A stretch of DNA of 64,000 nucleotides from Tritrichomonas musculus (taxonomy: Eukaryota > Parabasalia > Tritrichomonadida > Tritrichomonadidae): assembly GCA_039105265.1 (NCBI GenBank), contig JAPFFF010000015.1, forward strand, positions 2,666,001 to 2,730,000, written 5' to 3'. Every line of letters starts with the position of its first letter. Position 1 is the stretch's first letter. Below the pieces are notes generated by a model. That model searched no databases and had not been told where the DNA came from. It was given only the letters and a program-made list of their open reading frames with translations. Made by a program: the position numbers and the translations under genes. This document shows positions 9,213-20,330 of this stretch, one piece after another.

Positions 9213-12200
9213 TTAAAATGTTGGTGAATATAAATCATATCCAAATCCTTTGTAAAATTCAGCAGTTATGTTTTTTATGTTTTCTTTTTGACAATTTCTT
9301 TTTGTACCAAAAATGTTATTTAACTCAATTGGCTGATTGTTAAAGTCGTATATAAAATAGTAGTTTCGGTGAAGATCAAGCAATAATTCAAAAACATATT
9401 CATCATAAAGTTTTTGATCTTCAATTATATTATATATGATTGTTAGTGATTCATCAGTAATGATATCAAGCTTGCTTATTTCAGAAATGAAATTTTGATG
9501 ATTGAAACCGAATTTTTTGATCAAAAACAAGCACAGCAATTCAAATGATGGCAGAAATCCTTGATTTGATGAATTTGCGAGTAATTCAATGATTGTAGAA
9601 TAATCATCATCGTTATTTGTACAAGTAAATATATAAATATTTGCCAAGTTATACATTGTCAAAAAATCGTTTTTTTGTTTGAATGCTTCAGTTAACAATT
9701 CTATTGCTTTTGCAATATTTTTGGCATTTTTATAAATAACACCAAGATTGTTTTTTGCATATTGATTTTTATCATTTGATGCTTCGTTATAATAATGAAT
9801 TGCTTTATTAATATCTTGATTTAAATATTTGCCTTCATGATATAAAAAGCCAAGTTTATAACCAGCATTTTTATTCCTATTTTCTGCAGATTCAGTTAGC
9901 CAATAAATTCCAATGTTAACATTTTGTTTAACATTCAAACCTTTTAAATAAAATGTTCCAAGGACGTTTTGTGCATTTGAATTTTTATTCAAAGCTGCAA
10001 GTTTATAATAATGAATTGATTTTTCTATATCATAAAAAGTATATTTTTCATTTGAATAAATAAGACCAAGTTCAAATTGTGCACTTGCATAATTAAGATT
10101 TGATGATAATGTGTAATATTTGATTGCTTTGTTTATATCATGAGGGAAATCTCTTTCTTCACTATATATAAATCCAAGCATAAACAATGCCAATGGATTC
10201 TTTTGATTGGCAGATAATTCAAAGTAATGAATTGCTTTCTTCAAATCTTTATGAATGTTGTCATCATAATAAATTAAACCTAAAGCACATTGTGATAATG
10301 AATGATTTTCTCTTGCTGCTTTTAATAAATAATGTTTTGATAATTCAATATCACGAGGTTTATCAATGTTTTTATAATAAATTATGCCAAGATTAAATAA
10401 TGCATCCAAATATCCTTGATTTGCAGCGAGTTTAAAGTAGTTAATTGCTTTGTCTTTATCTTTACAATTAAAGTTTCCTTTTGAATAAACAATTCCAAGT
10501 AAAAATTGAGCTTCAATACAATTTTGAGCTGAAGCAAGCTGAAGATAATGAATTCCTTTTTGAATGTCATATTTTTCTTCAATAAAAATTTTACCAAGAA
10601 CAAATTGTGCATAAGAATAATTATTGTTATCTGCAGCAATTGTTAAATAATAAATTGCTTTATCAATAAATTGCAAATCCAATAGAATTAATCCTAATTT
10701 GTATTGTGCTGGAGCATAATTTTGTTTAGCTGCACAAGAGTAATAAAAAATGGCTTGGTTATTATTTGGTGTTGTTAAAATGTCTGAATAATAACAGCCA
10801 AGAAAATATTGAGCAAATTTATTATTTTGATCACTTGCAAGTCTTAAATATTTAATTGCTTCATCATAATTTCGATCAACAATTATTCCATTGAAGTAAA
10901 AATAGCCAAGATAAAAATGAGCTTCATGATAACTTAAACTAGAAGCCATTTCGAAATAATTCAAAGCTTTATATAAATCGCATTCAACATTTATTCCATC
11001 ATAAAAAATACAACCAAGTCGAAAATAAGCGAATCCATAGTTTTGTTTAGCAGCCAATGAATAATAATGAATTGCTTTATTAACGTCTTTTGAAACGAAT
11101 TTTCCTTCAAAAAAAATTTCTGCAAGACATAATTGTGCTTTTGGATTACAATTATTGGCAGATAAAGAAAAATAATAAAGAGATTTGTTAATATCAAAGT
11201 AATCCGATAATTGTTTATTGTAATAAATAAATCCAAGATTTAGTTGTGCTTCACTATGATTGAAATTAGAAGCCATTGAAAAATATTGAATTGCATTTGA
11301 AATACAATTGTTTCTTGTATAAATAAGACCTAATAAAAAAAGCGCATCTGGATAATTACTATCGGCTGATAATTTCAAATATTTGAGAGCTAGCTCATTA
11401 TTCTTTTTATTGAAATAAAAAATTTTGCCAAGAAAATATTGTGATTCTTTAATGTTTTGTCTTGCTGCAAGTTCGAAATAAAAAATTGCTTTTTCAATGT
11501 CTTGTTGAATATACTTTCCTTCATAATAAATCAAGCCTAAATTATTTTGTGCACGTGAATTGTTTTGATTTGATGCGAGTGTGTAATAATGAATTGCTTT
11601 CGAAATGTTTCGAGTGACGTGTTTCCCTTCATCATACAAAAAAGCAACTCGAAATTGTGATTTTATATGGCCTTGATCAGCTGCAAGTGAATGATAATGA
11701 ATGGATTTGTTAATATCTATTGGAACATATTTCCCATCGCCGTAAATGCAGCCAAGAGAAAACTGGGCATCAGAATAATTTCTGTCAGAAGCAATTTGAA
11801 AATAATGAATCGCTTTTTCAATGTCATTATTTTCACCGATGTAATAGTGATAACCAATTAAGAAAATTTCACTTGGACTAACTATTTCATTTTCAATTCG
11901 TTTCATTGTCAAAAATAAATCATTAGAAAAATTTTCATCATTGAAATAAAATATGTCAAAAACAATTTGATTGTGAAATGTGATGTAAAAATAACGGATT
12001 AATTCAATTATTGTGGGCCTTTCATTTGCATTCAATTTTGTGCATTTGCGATAGACTTCTGATATCTTCTCAGATGATTTTATGTCACCATTTCTCGGAT
12101 CTTCTTCATTCATGATGAAATAAATAACTTGGCCAAGTGAAAAAATGTCACTTTTATCTGAAAAAATGCCATAATTTGACTCAGGCGCGGAATAAATGAT

Positions 12201-12901
12201 TGGAAACTCTTTTGTCACTTCTTTTTCTTTTTCATATTCTTCTTCACTGATCATTCTATCAAAATCAATGAGAACTGCAACGTTGTTCTCATCAATCATG
12301 ATGTTGTTCGGTTTTAAATCGCGAAAAATGAAGTGATTCCGATGCAAGTATTCAATTATTAGCATCAATTCAAAAATAATCGTTATTTTTTCTTCTTCAT
12401 TCAACTGAAGTTTGTCAATATTAATTAACGGTTGACCATTTATGAATTCAATTACATACAAATCTCCGTTCTCAATTTTTCCAAAAAACTTCGGAAAAAG
12501 TGGATGATTCAATTTTGAATAATTTTGAATTCAACTTCAATTACATTATATTTGATTTGAATTTTATCATTGAAAATGTTTTGAGAATTTGATAAAAAAA
12601 TCAAATTTAAGTCTGAATTAAATTGAAAAAGTGTTTCTAAAAATAATAAATTGGATTCATCAATGATGATGACGGTCCTTTTAAAACCAAATATAAAATA
12701 AAAGTCTTCTTGCTCTGAATAATGATTTATTAATATGATTTTTGAATTTTTAAAATTTTGATAAATAATCGAATTTGGATCATATTCTAACTTTTTCGAT
12801 ATATAGAAAAAATCATAATTCCCTATGATTTTCATCGTTTTGGTGTTTGAATTTTTGAAATCATCATTCAAATAAGTATGCGATAAAAGGTAATTTTTCA
12901 T
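9213..12901 (-). CDS. Sel1-repeat protein kinase with one frame break
   Basis: An ATG at 12901 opens a 130-aa frame that ends at 12509. The next frame, overlapping it by a few bases, continues for about 1,100 aa to 9213. The second frame has no ATG at its head (its first usable codon is TTG at 12512) and starts inside a kinase domain at LNHPLFPKFFGKIE. Then come FRDLKPNNIMID (catalytic loop with Asp and Asn), LIDFDRM (DFG changed to DFD) and YSAPESN (APE motif). From about residue 205 to 965 there are about 20 Sel1 repeats of some 36 residues (AxxxLGxxYxxG...D..KAIHYY). The 130-aa part shows no glycine loop or VAIK lysine. Trichomonads have many kinase-Sel1 fusions. Likely one gene with a single frameshift, real or an assembly error; a strained N-lobe makes catalysis doubtful. 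Confidence 0.8.
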
Positions 12902-12991
12902 TTATTACAAATTTTATTTTTTTGTCATTTTTTTAAAAGGTAATGTGAAATGAAAAAATTTTGTAAATTCAATACCATGATATGATTTGTT

Positions 12992-13504
12992 AAAAGGGGA
13001 GAAACCGCCCAAAAAACGATCAAATTTTGAAAGAAAATAAAATATTAGAGTTTTATTTCTTTTAATAGTATAAATAGTATTAATAAAAATATTTTAAAAT
13101 TGGGAAAAGTTCTGTAGCGTCACAAATGGGCAGCATCTAAAGATATGATGATATGTGATATAAAAAACATTCATATATTTTTAATGAAGAATCATAGGAC
13201 GCTTCGTAAAGATATATTGTAAATCGAAAAATATGAAAAAACTAATGAGAATTTTGTGGATATTAATATTTTTTCTCACAGAAGAGAATCAAAGAACATT
13301 TTTCCAAAGATATTTGAAATTTAAACAAATAACCAAAAAATAAGATAATCTCCTAAAATTTTCGTTAAAAAAATATTTAGGGGAATATTAAATACAGAAA
13401 ATCAAAATGACAGATTATTATTCTGATAATGTTAAATATGAATTTAATAAAATTATTATATAACTAATACCATTTTTGACATTTTAATGGAGGTTGCCCC
13501 CCTT
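12992..13504. mobile_element. Short element flanked by 10-bp direct repeats
   Basis: ATGATTTGTT occurs at 12982-12991 and again at 13505-13514, bracketing 513 bp. The ends of the bracketed piece are related as inverted repeats: AAGGGGAGAAACC (from 12994) and, read inward on the other strand from 13504, AAGGGGGGCAACC. A 9-11 bp duplication with G-rich ends fits MULE-type transposons. No reading frame is present inside, so it would be a non-autonomous copy. The terminal repeats are short and imperfect, which keeps this a candidate. Confidence 0.5.
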
Positions 13505-13559
13505 ATGATTTGTTTTTTCGCCTAAAAGTCTATTTTATTTTAAGAGAAATTAAATTATT

Positions 13560-13960
13560 ATCACAGCTGCTGAACGGGTCGTCTCTTCTTGTTGAGTTTC
13601 TTTAAAGAAAAGCGATGCCTTTTCCTTAAACCTTTCAGCCATTTATCACAAAATCTGATTTGATATTTGGGATCAGGTCAATGCCTTGATTAGAAATACA
13701 CTCCTAAAAATACAATTTTTAATTTGAGTTAGCTGTGAATCTATGATTTTTCTTAGGAGTTTTGCAAGTGTGTTTTTTTCATCTTTTGTTAAAAGGATCC
13801 TTTTAACAAAAGTTTATTCCAAGTTCGTACTGTTGATTTAAGAACATCATACACTTCCCAAATATATACTATAGATTTCTTCTTGGGTTAGCTTGTTTCT
13901 TTTCATAATGCCTAATATATCTTTGTTTTGCAACTATATGAATATCTATGATGATCTTTG
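13560..13960 (-). pseudogene. Remnant of a pogo/Tigger-like transposase N-terminus
   Basis: Broken minus-strand frames read, from 13960 to 13560, as two pieces typical of pogo-family DNA-binding regions. The first has VLKSTVRTWNK followed by LTKDEKNTLAKLLRKI, the usual helix-turn-helix and its downstream helix. The second has WLKGLRKRHRFSLKKLNK, like the second (CENP-B type) helix-turn-helix. The same motif appears in the better preserved element nearby as WAKHFRRRHKLSLR. Several frame changes and stops separate the pieces and no DDE domain follows. Assignment rests on motif pattern only. Confidence 0.5.
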
Positions 13961-15578
13961 TACCATTTGGATTTAGGATATAATCTAAATGTCTTCATCA
14001 TTCAGTGGAATGATGCAGAGTCATCAATGTTTTTTTAAAAAAAAAATGAAGTGATGATTTTAAACCACTTCAAAAAAGAGAGCTAAAAATAGTTTCAATT
14101 ATTCAATTAAGGAACAATAAAAATCGTTATTTAAAAGTGAATTTGTTTCGATAATATAATTAAACTGGTTTTGTTTGCTTTATGTGAGTATTAAACAACA
14201 AAAAGTATTTGGAAAGCAAGAAGCTCACCCAAGCATAGCTTCGCTGGAGGGAGCTCTGTTGAATTCTTTGAATAAAGCAGCTTTTGTTTGATCAATTTTT
14301 TTTTAACATTAAACTCGAAAAAAAGGACCAACTGTTTTAAACCTATAAGATTAAAATTTTTAAACTAAAGCAGTAGCATATATATATATATATTTATACA
14401 AACGTATAATTAATTTATGATCATATCAATACTTCTTTTGACATTTGGATATGAAGTATTATATATTTACATAGGTATAAAATGATGTCCTTTATGAAAT
14501 CATTTTTCGAAAATGGAGCTAAAGACTATGGCATATATATAGAAAGGCTTAAAATAAGCAGAGATAAGGACTTCATTTCAAATACTTGATTTTCAGAAAG
14601 GGAGCAAGGTTACATGCTAGAACATTCTGGAGATATGAATTTTTTATTGATCAATCATCAAAGTTGTTATTTAAATGAATATCTGTTGAAAATATAATAA
14701 AAGAGCACTTTTTATAATGATCTGGTATTGATCTTCCAGGCTACCTCAAAAAAAAAAAAAATATATTGTTAATTAATTATTGGCCATTATAATAGAATTT
14801 CAAAGCCTGTTTAAAATACTCCTTTGGTGAATGATTAAAATTTTCCAGCCTGTCTTTATGTGTCTGATGTAACAGTTTAGCAGATAAATCAACTAAATAT
14901 GGTGTTTTTATTGCATTCAACACAACGTTCATAAAATTACTTATTGAAATTGCCTAATATCAAATATTATTATTTTTTACAATTACCTACTACTTATGTC
15001 TCTTACAATTTCATATATTTAACATATCAAAGTAAACGATCAACTGCAAACTATGCAGAAGCATTAACTGCATGTCCATTTCATTGAACAAGTTACAGTA
15101 AACTTTATCCAACCAACTACTTTTAATTTATATTGTTTCATTTTAAAAAGAATTTAATAGAGGATACTGTTACCATCAATAAAACAATAAAAAACGCTAT
15201 TAAACAAATCTAAAATGAGGATCTTTATTTATAAAGTTTTGCAAACAATTTGAAAATCAATTCTTTAACTTTGGTAGACACAAAAAAGTTCAAAATTCGA
15301 AGGCCATTTACCAATTCAAAAAATAAAATAAAATAAAACTGCAATACCCCGTGTATTTACGATTTCTGTGAGTTTTTTACAATTCAATACTTTTATTGAA
15401 TTTTTTTTATCAATTTTTTTCAATGCATTTATTGAAAAATAATCAATAGAGATCGATAATATTTGAATAGATGAACGTTTATTATAATTGTCTGCTAATT
15501 GTTTTCTTGCTGCATGCTTATGATGAATTTATAAAGTTTTTATTCAAATATATGATTATATACTGATTTCAGTGAGCT
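13961..15578. other. Unassigned AT-rich part of the transposon island
   Basis: No intact gene is visible over 1.6 kb. On the minus strand a 58-codon open stretch (about 14953-14777) ends with SPKEYFKQALKFYYNG, and further broken coding-like fragments lie upstream to about 15340 (for example SSWLDKVYCNLFNEMD). They look like the tail of an old, unrecognised gene or transposon. A GC-richer patch at about 14220-14265 contains a small imperfect dyad around GAGCTC. A short TA microsatellite lies at about 14380. Confidence 0.35.
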
Positions 15579-15913
15579 AATTACTTTCTTAATGCATTTA
15601 GAAAGAATTTTTCTTATTTTTAAATCAATATATAAGTATTATTTAAGAGTTTCAAGATAATTCTTATATATATATTTGCATTATTATAAGAATTTTATCA
15701 ATTATTTTCATTTAAAGTTCATTCTATTTTTATATATTTATTTTATTCAAATATCACAAAAAAACAATCAAATCGCAACAATAAATCAAAGAATGCAAAC
15801 GATATTTGATCCTCAACAAACGACAGCACAATACAACACACAGAATTCAAATCTGACTTTTTCAAAGATATCGAATTCAGACATCACAAATGGAAACAAT
15901 CAAATCGCAACAA
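15579..15913 (+). repeat. Left inverted arm of the 2.8-kb element
   Basis: This arm is the reverse complement of 18039-18373 without a difference that I could find; the first mismatch is at 15914. It includes an 82-codon open frame (15676-15924) that mirrors the first part of the transposase frame in the right arm. That frame stops just beyond the arm and is a by-product of the duplication. Confidence 0.85.
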
Positions 15914-16068
15914 CAAATCAATGAATGACAATAACTTTTAATACTTTTAATTAATTCAATTTTACTATAATATTTAATCTACTTTTGATCATTTATACTT
16001 TCTTTTTAATTAATAAAAGATTCTTTTTATTTGTTTATTATTTCATTTTCATAATTTTCAGGTTTTTA

Positions 16069-18276
16069 TTATTCATTAACTTCCTCTTCTTCATAAACTT
16101 CTTCTTCTGCAAAATTTTTATCACCAATTTCATCAAAGTCATAATCATTTGAACTATTTTCGTCATTCTCAACATCTTCTTCTTCAGCATTTTCATCTTC
16201 AAAATATGATTCAGGGAGATTAAGTCCATATATATCAAAGCTGATTTAACGTTTCGTTTTTTCATTATTTTCCAGATTTTGATCATTGATTTGTGAATTA
16301 CAGTCCATCTCAATTTAGGATCTTCTTGGAGGATTGCTTCATCGTATCCAGCTAATTTTTTTTGACTATACCGAAGAGCCTTCTATCTAGAGGCTGGAAC
16401 TCTCCAGTTCTACACGCTGGTACATATATTAACTGAATGCCAAGATCTTCAGCCAACTCTTTAATACTGTCATCTCGGTGTGCTTTGAAAACATCTAAAA
16501 TTAGACAAAATGGCTTTTTTCCCATCCTATCCCAAAACCAAACCAGATATTCTTGCATCACCTGTGCTGTTGTCCATCCCGACTGAGAATGAGTAATGAA
16601 ATCATTACTTGAAAAACCAATTTGATATTTTTTTTCAGATCGAGAGGTCTTTCCTTTTGCCGCAATTCCAAGAGGAAGAATATCATTATGATCCATAGTT
16701 ACGGAAGCAATAAATGTCGTCCCTTCCTTTGTATTGCAAGATTTAGGTCTTATAATTTTGACTCTATTTTGTCCTCTTCTGGCTACAACTTTTTGGGGTA
16801 AATTTTGAGTTTGAACAAACGTGTCGTCCATGTTCACTATGCGATCGATACCATATTTCACAATTGCTTCTTCAATTTGCTTCAAATAAATAACTACCTT
16901 CTCTTTATTGATTTGCCCTCGCCTTTCATAATGAGGAACACGAAGAGATAGCTTATGTCTTCTTCTAAAATGTTTAGCCCATGTTTTAGAAGCAACAAAG
17001 TTGGGCAATTGATATTCTTCCATCAGCAAATGAGGCGAATCAGTAGCCATGTTCAATAATGAAGATACTTTTTTATCAAAATATTCCACAATAATTTTAA
17101 CATCTTCATTGAAAGGCCAAATATTTTTGACCAAAAAACTGTTTACAACTGCCTTTGTAGCCATAGACAAAGGCGAGTAATAAACTTCCAGAGTGATGCG
17201 TGCAATTTCTCTATCAGTTATCATTTCATTTTGATCTAAACGTTCCAATATCATTCCTAATAAGAGTTCTTCTTTTTTTTTTGGAAACGTTTGTTGAAGG
17301 ACTAATTCGCATCTATGTTTGTTTGGTATTTTTTATATTGATTCCTTTGTATTCTTAGGTAATGAATTAAATATGTCACGACATTCCTTTGGGCATCTGT
17401 ATGGCATTAGTTGGGATACTTTGAGCCAATTTATTTTATTTTTTTTATTTAAGATTGATCCACTTTCTGTTCCTTTAGTTAATACTTGAATAAAAAACTC
17501 AGTTTCTTCTGTGGTCCATTGTCCAAAGTGTTTAAAAGATCCACAATGAGCTTGCTTATCTATCATCTCATGACGTTTTCTATTATTGTTTAATGCTTGG
17601 TTACATTGATTGGCAGCAACATTGAAATTTTCTAAGTTGCAATTCGATTTCATTTTTTCTTCAGAGATTTTGAACTTATAAAAATTTGATTGGAAATACT
17701 TTTTAAAAGTTTCATCAGAAACATTAGCAAGATCATTAAAAAGAATCTGCATTTCTTTCTTTAGACGAGAAAAGGATTTGAAAGCAGCATTTTTATGTTT
17801 CAAAAAGCATTGAAAAAAAATATATTACTAAGATAGATATCATTATTTGTTGAACAAAATAAATGTTTTACATCAATATTTTTATATTGAGAAATGTTTA
17901 TAAAAGTTGCTGGAATTTGATTGTTTCCATTTGTGATGTCTGAATTCGATATCTTTAAAAAAGTCAGATTTGGGTTCTGCGTGTTGTTTTGAGCTGTCGT
18001 TTGTTGAGGATCAAATATCGTTTGCATTCTTTGATTTATTGTTGCGATTTGATTGTTTCCATTTGTGATGTCTGAATTCGATATCTTTGAAAAAGTCAGA
18101 TTTGAATTCTGTGTGTTGTATTGTGCTGTCGTTTGTTGAGGATCAAATATCGTTTGCATTCTTTGATTTATTGTTGCGATTTGATTGTTTTTTTGTGATA
18201 TTTGAATAAAATAAATATATAAAAATAGAATGAACTTTAAATGAAAATAATTGATAAAATTCTTATAATAATGCAA
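16069..18276 (-). pseudogene. Decayed Myb/CENP-B/DDE transposase (pogo/Tigger-like)
   Basis: Reading from 18276: a Gln/Asn-rich N-terminus with two tandem copies of a 44-residue unit (FDPQQTTAQ, ISNSDITNGNNQ). A Myb/SANT-like domain follows in 17803-17333 (GQWTTEETEFFIQVL ... CRDIFNSLP), then in the same frame after one TAA (17335-17333) a CENP-B-type HTH (WAKHFRRRHKLSLR). The DDE domain has NMDDTF, LILDVFKAHRD and QPLDRRLFG. A strongly acidic tail rich in EEED ends at 16069. Frame changes lie in the A/T runs near 17815 and 16355 and again in the tail, so no full-length protein is made from this copy. The Myb plus CENP-B pairing is less usual for pogo. Confidence 0.75.
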
Positions 18277-18373
18277 ATATATATATAAGAATTATCTTGA
18301 AACTCTTAAATAATACTTATATATTGATTTAAAAATAAGAAAAATTCTTTCTAAATGCATTAAGAAAGTAATT
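18039..18373 (-). repeat. Right inverted arm of the 2.8-kb element
   Basis: This perfect inverted partner of the left arm contains the promoter-proximal part and first codons of the transposase frame. The 132-bp internal coding repeat begins inside the arm and runs on past its inner edge. Confidence 0.85.
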
Positions 18374-18509
18374 TCCATTTGCTGATATTTGATCAATATG
18401 CGGACTGCTAATATTGTTATTACTTTTATTTAAATAAATGTTTTTATGATTATTGAACCATAATCTCACTGCTCTGACCGACCACAGTAGTAGATGTATG
18501 TGTGTATTG

Positions 18510-18690
18510 ACCCCCAGATAATGAATCACATCTGGCAGCCTACCCCATGTTAGTCGCTCAAGGGTTTCATGCGATTTTCCTTATTTTCTAACCCCATTTT
18601 GAGAACTCAAGGTTTTCTAGCTCACTGTCTACAACACTGCGAACCCCAACTATGAAACTCAATGATTTCTAGCATTTCATGACCCCCGAA
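18510..18690. repeat. Degenerate tandem repeats with an ACCCC core
   Basis: ACCCC-type cores recur at about 18510, 18542, 18591, 18643 and 18682, that is every 32-51 bases. The best pair shares AACCCC, TGA, ACTCAA and TTTCTAGC in the same order (18590-18621 and 18642-18673). The patch is GC-richer than its surroundings and lies directly before the reading frame at 18767. It may be a sub-terminal repeat of the neighbouring mobile element. Confidence 0.5.
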
Positions 18691-18766
18691 TAATTTGAAC
18701 CTCCAATTGAACGTCATAAAATTTAAATCCATCTATTATCAAAATTAATTTTTTATTTCCACCCAA

Positions 18767-20330
18767 ATGCGATATGATTACCAATCACTTAAAAATATTA
18801 ACAGCGAAGATATTATTACATTAATCCATTCTATCAATACACTTTTCAATGAAAACCTACAGATTACAACAACTGCTAAAACAGAAACATGGAATAGAAG
18901 GAAAAACGTAGAAGTATTATGTGATTGGCTTAATAATCGTAATACCCATAGATTTATTAAAAATGATTTACCAAATGCCGAAGAAATAGATGATTTCATT
19001 ACACTTGAACATAAACTAAAACGAATTTTGGATGATTCATACAAACAGAACTACCAAGATATACTCAAACGTGATGATTACTTTGAAGAAGATATTAATG
19101 AAGAAGATGAGCAATATTATAATCAAAAACAACAACAAATCAAGAGAGAATTCGATATAAAAGAAGCTGTTGATAAAGCTAAAAATGCTCTCAATGAAGC
19201 AATTCAATTAATTAAAGTACAACAACATCCTGTATTACAAAACACTGAAAAACTGATAATCCCAGATGCTCCATTAATCAAAAACCATCAAAAGTATTAC
19301 ACACCAGAGAATGAAGAAATATATGAATTCCTCGATAAATTTGCACACAATTTCAAATCAAAACACAGTGATTTCCTTATGATTAATGAACCACATGATT
19401 TCAATAGAGCTGTAAAGGAATGGAATCACTATAATAAATATCCATCTGAAAATGCTATACAACGCAAAGACAGTGACAAGCCAATAACAACATATTGTTT
19501 CAATCAAGTTGCATCATTAGATAATATATTTGAGTGTCTTCACAATATAAACAAGAAAGAGCTGAAACCATTTATGATTCATTTTCAACTATCAGGAGTC
19601 TTCGAAACATACACTTATGATTTTGAATCATTAGAAGAGAAATACGAATATAAAGCTAAAGATATTATTTGGAAAAACTATCAATCAATGATACCTATCA
19701 TTATCAGTAAACTTGAAGACCTTGATATTGTTTAACTCTATATTGAATCTGTTTTACACTCTTATGAAACAGAATCATCAAGCACAAAACTTATATTAGT
19801 TGGTTCAATAGCTTTTACAGTTTCAAGAATGAGAAAGATAACTGGACGTATAAAGGATTTACCAATAGAATTCATCAAAAAAGATTTCTTAATATGTGAT
19901 AATGAAGATGATAAACTATGTTTCTTCAGATTCTTAGCTGTATGTTTAAATGAAGAACTTGCTGACACATCAAAATATGATTGTGTAAAACGAACTAAAA
20001 TCGCTAAAAAACTACTTCTTAAAGAACACAATATAATATACACTACAAAGATTCCAAATGAAGGTAAGAAAATACTTAATGAAATCGAAGGTGTTTCAAT
20101 GGAGCAAATGAAAGATTTAGCACAAAAGAATCACATTAATGTTAACATATATGAGTTTTTCAAGACAGATTCTTTTCAGGATTCTTGATGTACATTATAT
20201 GGATGATTTGACTTTGAGTGAAAAGCAATGCAGAATATGTTGTAAATGTTTTATCGAAAAACCATTGCTCTGATAAATCATAATATTGCTCAGAATGTAA
20301 ATCCTATTGGTATTGAGGTATTAAAAGAAA
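18767..20330 (+). mobile_element. Polinton (Maverick)-like fossil fragment
   Basis: Two open frames lie in tandem: 18767-19735 (322 aa, charged, helix-rich, no domain recognised) and 19829-20188 (119 aa). The second resembles, in general pattern (NEDDKLCFFRFLAVCLNEEL, then INVNIYEFF), the N-terminal region of Polinton-type DNA polymerases that are abundant in trichomonads; a Cys-rich patch follows. No polymerase core, integrase or capsid gene is present in the window, so this is a broken piece of a larger element. The family assignment is tentative. Base composition and codon use are like the other island sequences. Its left limit may include the tandem repeats at 18510-18690. Confidence 0.4.

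Larger units (their letters stand above)
15579..18373. mobile_element. 2.8-kb DNA transposon with 335-bp inverted arms and Myb + DDE transposase
   Basis: The left arm 15579-15913 and right arm 18039-18373 are perfect reverse complements over 335 bp. Between them on the minus strand lies a decayed transposase related to pogo/Tigger. No target-site duplication could be recognised outside the arms, so the outer ends may have been lost or the true limits may differ by some bases. The arms carry coding sequence: the N-terminal part of the transposase frame starts inside the right arm, and the left arm contains a mirrored, truncated copy of the same start. The element sits among other transposon debris. 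Confidence 0.75.

Noticed and set aside
12509-12560. Short intron as explanation of the kinase frame break
   Set aside because: No GT...AG stretch with a CTAAT-like branch motif joins the two frames; a simple frameshift is more likely.
15676-15924. 82-codon plus-strand frame
   Set aside because: It is the mirrored start of the transposase frame inside the left arm and stops just beyond it.
18510-18690. CRISPR-like array
   Set aside because: Units are degenerate, spacing is irregular and the context is eukaryotic.
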